This document shows positions 54,776 to 64,000 of a stretch of DNA of 64,000 nt, piece after piece. The notes beneath the pieces were generated by a model. The model was not told the DNA's origin. It saw only the letters and a program-made list of their open reading frames with translations, and did no database searches. The stretch is from positions 1 through 64,000 of the forward strand of contig WHVA01000033.1 of the NCBI GenBank assembly GCA_015179125.1. The letters are read 5' to 3'. Position numbers and translations under genes: made by a program. Numbering within the stretch: the stretch's first letter is position 1; each line of letters begins with the position of its first letter. The DNA is from Gautieria morchelliformis. Lineage: Eukaryota; Basidiomycota; Agaricomycetes; Gomphales; Gomphaceae.

Positions 54776-54828
54776 ACCCGTTGCATAACCTACTTACCGC
54801 ACTAAGTTGTCACCCATCTCAACAGGTT

Positions 54829-55640
54829 ATGGGCCCCGCTGGCAAAGCAAACCCCTCAGTGTCTTTCACAAAAGGCTACCAGGTCAGAAAATTAGCGGCT
54901 GACGGCTCTAACTGGAGCATATGGAAAAGACGGACCCTCACCACACTATCGGCACATAAAGGAGTCAAGTGACACCTTGATGGCCTTGCAAGACTCCTCC
55001 CCGCAACTCCACAGTACCCAGAGGGGTACACGCTCACCTCAGACAAGGAGGAAGCACTGGAGGAGACCGAACGCCGACAGGACGAGTATGAGCAGAGGGA
55101 GAGCATCATCAAAGCTCAGATACTCACCAGCGTCCCCGAAAGCGTCGCCCTGGAGATCCAGGACGAGGACAAGGTGTTCATGATGTGGAGCAAGTTGTGT
55201 GTGAAGCATGAGGACAAGGCCCTGGCGGTTCGCATTGATCTTAGGCACAGGATATACGTGCTGAAGTGCGAAGATGAGGCGAATGTGAGAACTCACATTG
55301 AATCCCTGAAGTTGATGCATGAGCAGTTGAACGGCATGGGGGATAAGATCGAGGATCAGGACTTTGTTGCCGTGGTTCTTGCATCACTCCCGAAGACATA
55401 CCGCCCCCTCATAAACGTTCTGTCGCTTCAAAACAGAACAGCCCTGGATACGGTCACCCCCCAAGTAGTTGTCGAGACGATCCTGGATGAATTCGATCGG
55501 TTGCGGATCGACGAGGACCACTCAAAGGGCAACGAAACGGCCATGACAGCAAAGGGGAAGGGTCAGGGAAGAAGAAAGTTGCACCTTCTTCCAGGAACTA
55601 GACGGGCGCCGGGAAGTCCGATGTTGAATGCTGGACATGT
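54829..55640 (+). pseudogene. Copia gag
   Basis: The ATG at 54829 opens GPAGKANPSVSFTKG and YQVRKLAADGSNWSIWKRRT, the typical copia gag start (W-x-x-W). A TGA at 54970-54972 interrupts it, probably from CGA. After the stop, which I place in the same protein, the frame continues with EGYTLTSDKEEALEETERRQ, LASLPKTYRPLINVLSLQNR and TILDEFDRLRIDEDHS. A frameshift near 55600 precedes the zinc knuckle (CWTCGEKGHLRYSC, about 55630-55670). The product would form the particle. Confidence 0.82.
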
Positions 55641-56384
55641 GGGGAAAAGGGGCATCTGAGGTACAGCTGTCCTAAGAAGAAGGGGAAGAAAAAGAAGGGC
55701 GCGAAGGCTAAGGATGAGGATAGCTCAAACACTGCCGTGCAGACTCACGATGACCATGCCTTTGTCGCGAGTCCGCATGCCGCCCTAGAGGCCTCCTTTG
55801 TGTCTCAGGGGACCTGTACCGAGATATACGACTCAGGGGCCTCGAGTCATATGTTGCCGGACCGACAGGGTTTTAGCAACTTCAGGTCAATCGAGCCGAA
55901 GCCGGTGAAGGCTGCGGATAAGGCGACGTTCATGGCCACTGGAATAGGGAACATGCAGGTGGACATACCAAATGGGGACTCCACAACGACCGTCACGTTG
56001 AGGGACGTCCTGTACTGCCCGGACCTCGCATTCACTCTGGTCTCGCTGGCAAGATGTGACGCCGCCGGATACATGGTACAACTTAAGGACCGTGCATGCG
56101 TCATCAGTGACAAAGCAGGTCGCCGAATTGGCCAAGTGCCACTCACCAATGGCCTATATTGAGTAGACAAGTGGGCCGGCTTGACCGCTGCAGCGTACAG
56201 CGGTATAAAGATCTTCACGCTGGACGAAGTCCACCGGAAGATGGGACACATTTCACACCTGGTGGCAAAGCGCTTAGTGGAGCAAAAGATAGTGTTGGGT
56301 ATCGAGCTGGACAAGCAATCGGTACCAACGTTCTGCCCGACCTGTGCCAAGGCAAAGCTGATGAGAAAGGTAGTCCCGAAAGAG
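55641..56384 (+). pseudogene. Copia protease and pre-integrase
   Basis: After the knuckle and a Lys-rich linker the protease reads EIYDSGASSHMLPDRQGFSN (catalytic DSG), then LRDVLYCPDLAFTLVSLARC, ending at a stop near 56162. The GAG-pre-integrase zinc domain follows: DEVHRKMGHISHLVAKRLVE and FCPTCAKAKLMRKVVPKE (His-His...Cys-Cys). The frame is then cut at 56384 by a complete nested LTR element and resumes at 58576. Confidence 0.84.
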
Positions 56385-56944
56385 TGTTATATTATGGATG
56401 GGAGATTAATCTCTATCCTATCAGTCTTGCGCTGATACCGGCGCATCTATTACATGCGCGTGCATTATCAGACGCGCGCGCATCTAGCCAGCCCCTTTAA
56501 CCCTGAGCCGGGTTCCGGGGCCACTCGAGGCACAGATCCGAGATGGAGCGCAGGAGGCGCTCCATCGTTCCTGAATGACATATTAGCTCCACAGTAATAT
56601 AGTATGAGCTCCACAGATCAAGGCACAAGTACCTAATGACCAGATAGGTACATACTCCAGCACAGGTGCATACATCATGCACCGGCGGCATCTGTTCGCT
56701 CCACAAGCGTCATTCACATCATTCATAGCATAGCTTCGTTCCAAACTAGTTAAATAGCTAGGAAACATGTATAGAATGCTAGGCAGTAAGAAACTCCATT
56801 TAGCTGGCTGTTTGAAGCCACAGTTCTCGTTGTTTTGTCCCCAGACTCGCTTCAGCCCTTCATTGGTGCTTGAAGACATTTCTCAGTTCCCTTGACCCCT
56901 CATCATACACATACGTAGCTGCTTGCACGCCGTGACTTACAACA
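56385..56944. repeat. Left LTR of nested element
   Basis: Direct-repeat partner of 58013-58575; see the element entry. Contains hairpin-prone GGAGCGCAGGAGGCGCTCC and the promoter-like region around 56580-56760. Confidence 0.92.
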
Positions 56945-58012
56945 GATTAAAAGTCTCATGGACTCCACTTGCGCTGGCATCCATTCGACCTCGGTCGATA
57001 TCACGCACTGCAGGCTCTACATACGTTCGGACGAACGACCTTTCACTAATTGTTCATCAGACATCGACGGCACGATCATCGTCGTCGACCCCATCGAAGA
57101 AGTGCATTCCTTCGATTCCTGATCATTCCCCCTGTCCGTGGATCAGGCCGGACACCATAGGACTTTCAGGGGTACGTTACGCATCGGGCTATCATATTCC
57201 TGACACCAGGTCCAGCGCTGTGCGCGACGTGCTAGGATGCACGGTCGCCACCATCGACGCCAGGCACATACACACGCCGGCAAGCTCATTCAAGAAGAGC
57301 TGACCTTTCTAGAGGCTTCTCAGGCCTCGTATTCATTGCTAGGGACTGTCAAGAACCCCCTACATCTTTCTGGACGGCACATAGACACTATTTACTGCTC
57401 CATCGCCATCTATAACATCACCCATGCTCCAGTTCGCTCCAGGGCAGCGCGGACGATGACACCCATTTCAAGGGGTGTATACACGTCTCTGGCAGATGCC
57501 AAGAGACTCCCAGACTGTTTCCTTCGACACGTAAGCCGCTCCAGCCGCGCAGCATTTATTGCTTCATGATGTGACCTGACTCGGGCATGCCACACCGCTC
57601 ATGTACCTTAGGGCCCCACAATCGATCGAGAAATCCATCCCGGCCCCCTGACCGTCCATTATCACGCCATTCCCACTGTTTCCGCCACTTCCAGGGCATT
57701 TTTCCATATCAAACGACACCGGCGACGTCTCCCCGTGCAGGGATCTCCGCTCACTCACCCAGCAGTGTATTCCCCTTCGAATTCTATTTTTTACAGGTGT
57801 GGAACGATTTTTTAGGGCATTCACAATGAAGCCCTCGACCCAAAGGATGTTTCCTTGCACACTGAAATTTTCAGTGGCCGTTCTTGCAAGGCGGCTGTCA
57901 CCGCCACCTTTGCCTTCATTTTAGCTTCTCATCGACTTCTTAATTTGTTAACCCATCCATTTCGTTGCAAGCATTGCTGTCCCCTGGAGGGTACATCAAG
58001 CTTGAAGGGGTG

Positions 58013-58575
58013 TGTTATATTATGGATGGGAGATTAATCTCTATCCTATCACTCTTGCGCTGATACCGGCACATCTATTACACGCGCGTGCGTTATCAGA
58101 CGCGCGCGCATCTAGCCGGCCCCTTTAACCCTGAGCTGGGTTCCGGGGCCACTCGAGGCACAGATCCGAGATGGAGCGCAGGAGGCGCTCCATCGTTCCT
58201 GAATGACATATTAGCTCCACAGTAATATAGTATGAGCTCCACAGATCAAGGCACAAGTACCTAATGACCAGATAGGTACATACTCCAGCACCGGTGCATA
58301 CATCATGCACCGGCGGCATCTGTTCGCTCCACAAGCGTCATTCACATCATTCATAGCATAGCTTCGTTCCAAACTAGTTAAATAGCTAGGAAACATGTAT
58401 AGAATGCTAGGCAGTAAGAAATTCCATTTAGCTGGCTGTTTGAAGCCACAGTTCTCATTGTTTTGTCCCCAGACTCGCTTCAGCCCTTCATTGGTGCTTG
58501 AAGACATTTCTCCTTAGTTCCCTTGACCCCTCATCATACACATACGTAGCTGCTTGCACGCCGTGACTTACAACA
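58013..58575. repeat. Right LTR of nested element
   Basis: Direct-repeat partner of 56385-56944, differing by a few substitutions and one 3-bp insertion near 58512. Confidence 0.92.
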
Positions 58576-59020
58576 AAGAGAAGGCTGGACACCCAGCGAG
58601 ACAAACTGGCGACAAGGTGCACTCTGATGTGTGGGGGCCGACTACCCCTTCGAGCTACAACTCGAAAAGTTACTACCTTAGCTTCACAGACGATCGCACT
58701 TGCTGGTCAATGGTCGAATGCATCAATAGGAAAAGTGAAGTCCTAACGAAGTACAAAGAGTATGAAGCATGGCTTGAGACCCAGCACGGCCATAGGATTA
58801 AAATCCTACAGTCTGACCGCAGAGGCGAACACTTATCAGACAAGTTCACCACGCACCTCAAAGGCAGGGGCACAGTAAGAAACCTCACTGTCCATGACAC
58901 GCCCAAAGAGAATGGGGTTGCCAAGCACCTCAACCGGACTCTGTTGGAACACGCACGGGCAGTGCTGATCTCGTCGAGCTTGCCGAAGAACCTGTGGCTG
59001 GAAGCCCTGTGTGGTTGAAA
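58576..59020 (+). pseudogene. Copia integrase core
   Basis: Continuation of the interrupted pol: HSDVWGP (first catalytic Asp), SYYLSFTDDRTCWSMVECIN, IKILQSDRRGEHLSDKF (second Asp), HDTPKENGVAKHLNRTLLEH (catalytic Glu). After LPKNLWLEAL a small deletion shifts the frame. The full DDE triad is present. Together with 55641-56384 it would be one protein without the nested element. Confidence 0.86.
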
Positions 59021-60430
59021 AACCGGACTTCCACGAGAGCCCTGGACGGCAAGACGCCATACGAGATGTTGTTCGGCACTAAACCCAACCTGCACGGGCT
59101 ATCCAAATGGGGCGCACGTGTTTTCATGATGAAGCCCGCCGCTAGCAAGCTGGCTGCCAAGAGTGAAGAGGCCAGGTGGGTCGGGTACAGCGGAACCAGT
59201 CAGGGCCACCGTATATACCACCCTGGTACCCGGCGCATCAGCATGGAGCGGAAAGTCACCTTTGATGGAGAGGTGCTGCTGCCACCGGTCATGGTAGACA
59301 TCACTCCGATTGTGGGGGAGAAATCAGGCAGTCAGCCCAAGACTATGGACAACCGAAACAACGTACCCAAAGTCGAGATAGCACAAACCCCAGCCACCAT
59401 CCCGGAGGGCGCCGACCCACAAGTAGTACCGTCCGAGCTCATTAGAGGCCTTGAGAATCCAATTGAGCAGAGGACACTCAGGCGAAGCCAACACCTGAAC
59501 CCGGTAGTCGAAGCCCAAGCTGAGCCAGCCCTGAGACGGAGCGATCGCGTCAAGGAGCAACAGGCAGCTAGCATAGTCGAAGTTGCTGATGGGGACAACC
59601 ACATGGTGGAGTTCGCCATGGTGGGCGCCACCATCCCATTGCGCGACCCAACAGGAGTTGAGGAAGCACGCAAACAGGACAACTGGCCAGAATGGGAGCT
59701 GTCTATCAAGCGTGAGCTCAAGCAGCATGAGCAAATCGGCACCTGGGACCTCGTCGATCCTCCAGCAGGAGCCAACATTGTAGGAAGCAGAATAGTGCTA
59801 CATTATAAGCTGGATAAAGATGGCAAGGTACAGGAGCACAAGGCTAGACTGGTGGCGCAGGGTTTCTCCCAAATCGAAGGCATCAATTACAATGAGACGT
59901 TTTCTCCCACAGCAAAGCTAACAGCTATCCGGATCATAGTCACGCTGGCGGCCCAGAACGATTGGGAGATTGAGCAAATGGATATCGTTGGTGCATACCT
60001 GAACACAAAGCTCAAGGAGGAGATATACATGCGCCAGCCAAAAGGCTTTGAGATACCAGGAAGGGAGCACGAAGTGTTCCATCTCAAGGGGGCGATCTAC
60101 GGCTTGAAACAATCAGGTCATGAATGGTACGATGACTTGAAGGGTACCTTAATGCCTATGGGTTTCACAAGGTGTCAAGTCGAGCATGCAGTATTCTACC
60201 GATACGACCAGGACGCCACTGTGCTTGCGGTTGATGTAGATGACATCACTATCATAGGAGATTCAAAGCATGGCATCAGCAGGTTCAAAGAGCAATTGAG
60301 CACGCACTACAAAATCAAGGACCTAGGTGATCTAAACTGGCTATTGGGTCTCGAGGTTGTCAGAGACCAAGACCAAAGAACGATCACCTTCAGCCAAAGC
60401 GCGTACGTCCAGAAGATAGTAGAGTGTTAC
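59021..60430 (+). pseudogene. Copia integrase C-terminus and reverse transcriptase
   Basis: Starts in the second frame with VWLKNRTSTRALDGKTPYEM, WGARVFMMKPAASKLAAKSE and a hydrophilic linker. RT: NWPEWELSIKRELKQHEQIG, HKARLVAQGFSQIEGINYNE, IEQMDIVGAYLNTKLKEEIY, GAIYGLKQSGHEWYDDLKGT, catalytic LAVDVDDITIIGDSKHGISR, LGDLNWLLGLEV. The sequence leaves copia homology after QSAYVQKIVE at about 60430, so RNase H and the 3' LTR are absent. The catalytic box reads VDVDD, a common copia variant. Confidence 0.88.
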
Positions 60431-61679
60431 TGCCGCAGATGAACATACATTAAGAGCATTAGGCACAGACTCTGCTGAGGGAGGTCTCCGTAGTGGATGT
60501 CCAGATGAGGTAGTTTTCACCAAGGTCTCGGGCGTCTTAGCTCTGGAGGACCAGATGAGTTAGTTTTTGCTTTCTTTCTGGGCATGTCCAGGTCATTCAG
60601 GTCGGGGTCCAAAATTCATTTCTTGCCTTTGTCAAGAGGTGGTGAACATGTATGGCGCTGTTTGTAAAGTATGGTGGATCCCGGGAACCAGAGCTACAGC
60701 ACAGTTCATTGACAACATTGGGCTACGAGGTTGAGGTGAGTCTTCCACAGGTTCCTCAGGTGCAAGATCAGCTAATTCCTGAGTAGGTGTTAATTGTATT
60801 AGAGTAATTATTGTACAAGCCACTTACTGTCAGAGAACTTCCAAACAAATTCACCACTGTCACTGGGCTAGGTGAAGTCTCGGGGTGGGGTGGGGTCTGG
60901 GTATATGAGAGAAATCGAGCTGGGAGTTACAGATTAATAATGATCTCACCTGCCACAAATCACTGGCCTCTAATCTCACAGCTGGGTTTGGATGATCAAG
61001 CCGAGTGTAAAACCTCATCTTGGCATGTTGGTCCACAGGATGGCACCTACTGAACGTCGCAGCTGCCCACACCATGCGCTTCACAAGAGTTGGCATATCA
61101 TCCTGCTCATGGCCATGGTGTTCACTTAAGGCAATCTTACCTTTCCCTGGCTTTGAGACATGGCTCTTGTTCCATGTAGCACCGTTGGTGTCATGTACAG
61201 ACATGAGTAGAGCTGTATGGGATCCTGCTTTGCCGGTCAAATAGGAGAAATTCCATGTATTTTCGAAATAGTGACCTTAAAATATACCATACTGGTATTG
61301 CTATCATTGGGGATGAACTATTTAAACTTCCTCTAATTTCCTACCATTTTTTCGCCATTTCTAATGAAGTCTTTGGCTCAAAACACTTCTATTCTGTTGC
61401 AGCAGAGTTATGAATCCACATGTATCCACAACTCTGCTTATTCAAACTCCGACGCGCGCGAGCCCAAACTTGAGCCTGTGGACACTCTACCGGTTCGGAC
61501 TCAGCACTCTTGAAATGGCAATTTATTCCCAAGCCTCCACAACACAGTTTGTGCAATACAAACTCTGCCCAACCTATGCTACCATAGCAACAAGGCTATG
61601 TTAGGCTGTGCTGTGCCATAGCTACACTCACATTGGGTCCACAAGATACAACAATCTCTTGATAGTTTAGCTAAGAATC
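60431..61679. other. No gene recognised
   Basis: No homology seen. 60860-61240 is open on the minus strand (including GKGKIALSEHHGHEQDDMPT) but matches no family I know. 60508-60570 has a short imperfect direct repeat (CCAGATGAGGTAGTTTT and a variant). From 61320 the sequence is AT-richer without frames. Confidence 0.35.
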
Positions 61680-61837
61680 CCCCATGGTCACATGACTATC
61701 ACATGACCTCAAAAACAGCTCAAAGTCACCTGATCATCCACAGTCACCTGACAATCACCTGACCTCAAAGTCACCTGATTATCTACGGTCACCTGACAAT
61801 CACATGACACCATCACATGACCTCAATCCAGCTTGAA
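61680..61837. repeat. Degenerate CACCTGA/CACATGA repeats
   Basis: Irregular spacing of TCACATGAC, TCACCTGAC and TCACCTGAT words leading into the regular satellite. This may be the precursor from which the 18-bp unit was amplified. Confidence 0.7.
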
Positions 61838-62323
61838 GTCACATGACTTTCCTTCGTCACATGACTTTCCTTCGTCACATGACTTTCCTTCGTCACATGA
61901 CTTTCCTTCGTCACATGACTTTCCTTCGTCACATGACTTTCCTTCGTCACATGACTTTCCTTCGTCACATGACTTTCCTTCATCACATGACTTTCCTTCG
62001 TCACATGACTTTCCTTCGTCACATGACTTTCCTTCGTCACATGACTTTCCTTCGTCACATGACTTTCCTTCGTCACATGACTTTCCTTCGTCACATGACT
62101 TTCCTTCGTCACATGACTTTCCTTCGTCACATGACTTTCCTTCGTCACATGACTTTCCTTCGTCACATGACTTTCCTTCGTCACATGACTTTCCTTCGTC
62201 ACATGACTTTCCTTCGTCACATGACTTTCCTTCGTCACATGACTTTCCTTCGTCACATGACTTTCCTTCGTCACATGACTTTCCTTCGTCACATGACTTT
62301 CCTTCGTCACATGACTTTCCTTC
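61838..62323. repeat. 18-bp satellite, exactly 27 units
   Basis: GTCACATGACTTTCCTTC repeats 27 times in perfect phase (486 bp), followed by a degenerate 28th. The only change noticed is G to A at the first base of unit 9 (61982). Because 18 is a multiple of three, several frames stay open on both strands; these are not genes. Each unit carries the near-palindrome TCACATGA, an E-box-type CANNTG core. Confidence 0.95.
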
Positions 62324-63187
62324 GTCACATGATTCCCTTGTCGCAGACAAGGGCTTCTAACCTCCTGCGATATAGATAACACTTCACGGTTCTTTGTATT
62401 TGTTGTTATGTATGGGCAATTTTATGCCCCCCTACGGTATAATTTTGCTATTTGCTAATGGGGAGTGCGCCTTATTCGGAAACATACCTGGTAATTGTCA
62501 GCTGGTTTTCAGTGTCCGTCTTATCTCATCCTATATTCCGTTGTTGGGCGGATTGAGAGTTGACATCGGGTATGACGTCAGTTCTTTCAAACTTTACCCT
62601 CCTCTCCAATGTTCCTCTTGCCTGTCTTGTGCTCGCTATCCCAGCTGGTGGTTGCGTATGACGCGCCTGATTTGAATGGTGGCTGGGCACATAGGGGGCC
62701 TTTCCACTGTACGTTGTATTTTTATTTTTGTCTGGTTACTTATGCCTTTTAGGTTTATGATCTTGTACGAGTTTGCAAGATCATTAAGATATAAGCTCTC
62801 ACCCCTCCGAGTGCATTAGATATAGCAAGGCTCGTCTTATTACCGTACGGTCCTTGTCGCGGATAGAGGTATCTCACGTACATTGTCTTCTGCGTTTTAT
62901 CCAAAGGAGATGGTCGATGGATTTTCTTTTGGATAAAATTGATAGTCGATGGTCATCCTTTGAGGTGAAGGATGGAGGGAAACTTAATAAGTCGGGTACG
63001 TTGTGATTTACCGTTTTGTTTCCATTGTCGGTGACCTAAGGCAGATGTGTACTTTAATTTTTGTTTCGTTATCTGTACCTATGTTACAAAGAAATTTAAC
63101 AGTTGGCATTTCATTTTCGCTCCACGGTCGAATTCTCGCTGATGGTCATGTTTGATGAGTTTGTTGGCAAGTTTTAGTTTATGCAAC
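62324..63187. other. No gene; possible 3' flank of Helitron
   Basis: AT-rich sequence with two small hairpins (GATCTTG...GCAAGATC at about 62759-62785 and TTTTATCCAAA...TTTGGATAAAA at about 62894-62939). It lies downstream of the helicase on the minus strand, where a Helitron 3' end would be. No CTRR terminus could be assigned. Confidence 0.4.
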
Positions 63188-63985
63188 TCACGTGCTTAGC
63201 TGAACGTTCGCTTCGTACCTCCTTCGCGTTTCTTCGTTCAATTTCTCTAACCGTTTGTCGCGTTCTGCCAGGTCGGCATTCAGGTGATTGGTAAAAATGC
63301 TAGAATCGAAGTCCCGTAGCAATATTACTGTACTGCAGCTCCTTCCTCTGGATATCGTGACGTATGCGTTAAATGCGTTGAGACCGCCTGTAGGAGGATT
63401 CCCTATGTCAATTATAACGGGTTGCAAGGTCTGTCCCTGTGCCTTGTAATCTGTAAAGGCGTACGCCCCGGTAATCGGCAGCTGTCTTCTGTGCATGGTC
63501 CCTTTGGATCCATTTGCATATCGAATCTCCATTCCTTTTTTGGAAGGTTCCAGAGGTATGACTCCAGGCTGCAATCCCTTCAAGGTGTTCAACGGTGTCC
63601 TATCGGGATGAAACAGTATGACGGCAGGAGGATATTGAAGATGAATTGTGTTTTCCCCCGATGCGTTGGTCGAGTAACTTTCTCATGGATCGAGGTATAT
63701 CTTCTCTACGTATCCTTGTGTTCCGTTGGCTAAATCCGCAGATACGACCAGATTCCAGGTGAGCATGGCATGCATTCCTTCTGCTACCATCACCGATCTT
63801 GGTAGCCGTTCCTTACCTTCCGACGCGGCCACTAAAATTTGCTGTTGTTGAGAAGGTACGTCTCTGGTCGTTCCTATCGTATCCTCGGCTGGACTCACAA
63901 AAAGGGGTTTGTTGGACTTTTTGCAATGTTGTCGAAGACAGGCTTCGTTCCACTCTATGCGGACACCATGGCGAGGTGTAACCAA
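63188..63985 (-). pseudogene. Helitron-type PIF1 helicase, C-terminal part
   Basis: The frame runs from the right edge: RHGVRIEWNEACLRQHCKKS, then EGMHAMLTWNLVVSADLANG, a typical block before motif V. A TGA at 63683-63685 follows IYLDP, where related helicases have Arg (CGA). After it the same frame continues ENTIHLQYPPAVILFHPDRT, YAFTDYKAQGQTLQPV (motif V) and NAYVTISRGRSCSTVIL (motif VI), and ends at 63188. Helitron helicases unwind DNA during rolling-circle transposition. The Rep endonuclease and Walker motifs would lie beyond the right edge. Apart from the single stop it is well preserved. Confidence 0.82.
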
Positions 63986-64000
63986 GACAGCTTTGTCCCA

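Larger units (their letters stand above)
56385..58575. mobile_element. Complete non-autonomous LTR element
   Basis: Two direct LTRs, 56385-56944 (560 bp) and 58013-58575 (563 bp, the difference being a 3-bp insertion), start TGTTATATT and end CTTACAACA. They are flanked by the target duplication AAGAG at 56380-56384 and 58576-58580. The LTRs are nearly identical, so insertion is recent. The 1068-bp interior (56945-58012) has no gag or pol motif; its longest frames (126 and 110 codons) are Ser/Arg/Pro-rich and unrecognised. A purine-rich GAAGGGGTG lies before the right LTR. It must move with enzymes of another element. Confidence 0.92.

Noticed and set aside
61838-62323. Possible CRISPR-like array
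   Set aside because: Units are contiguous 18-mers without spacers, and the genome is eukaryotic.
61813-62382. Long open frames of 175-189 codons on both strands (SHVTKE, HDFPSS, MTFLRH repeats)
   Set aside because: They exist only because the satellite period of 18 is divisible by three; there is no start context or non-repeat coding sequence.

Overview
The window looks like a repeat-rich chromosomal region of a mushroom-forming basidiomycete (Agaricomycetes). Host genes are split by introns of about 50-70 bp with GT..AG borders. Recognisable host genes are PEX11, CWC25, DMC1 and DDB1, with partial BDP1, RPB2, REV3 and a NACHT-type NLR. Much of the rest is transposon: at least three Ty3/gypsy elements, two Ty1/copia elements, a tyrosine-recombinase (DIRS-like) retroelement, a Helitron-type helicase end, foldback elements, solo LTRs and satellites. 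I saw no rRNA, tRNA or CRISPR array.

Layout. 1-6840: minus-strand gypsy element A, decayed, with a solo LTR (107-759) nested in its integrase and a hairpin-bearing insertion (about 5130-5560) in its gag; it cuts the TFIIIB subunit gene BDP1 (6841-7950). 9584-10719: PEX11. 11347-11568: an RPB2 relic. 11579-13925: an intronless, compact, virus-like gene cassette with a 510-bp inverted repeat. 14079-15513: CWC25, convergent with DMC1 (15801-18194, minus). 18262-20471: an unidentified fungal gene. 20570-25005: DDB1. 25352-26959: a cut-off NLR. 27266-31910: DIRS-like element.

The main structural feature is a large inverted duplication. Positions 17519-25204 (5' part of DMC1, the unidentified gene, all of DDB1) reappear in reverse at 33650-41544, with matching positions summing to 59063 over at least 6.8 kb, so there is no net indel across several genes. 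The right arm keeps complete copies of DDB1 and the unidentified gene but only the first exons of DMC1, and it stops exactly at a 347-bp palindrome (41542-41888). A third, diverged 5' piece of DDB1 lies at 42164-42633, fused to a copia element.

From 42.6 kb on: copia remnant (to about 44090), 34-bp minisatellite, REV3 N-terminal fragment (44992-45454), gypsy element C (45920-49581) with its LTR split by another insertion (49615-51394), a hairpin element, an AT-rich foldback, gag remnants of gypsy B carrying two further LTR insertions, a copia element (54349-60430) with a complete non-autonomous LTR element nested in it (56385-58575), an 18-bp satellite (27 perfectly phased units) and a Helitron helicase C-terminus at the right edge.

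The least explained object is the virus-like cassette at 11.6-13.9 kb. Its proteins match no family I recognise, and its convergent genes overlap at their stop codons, as in compact DNA-virus genomes.
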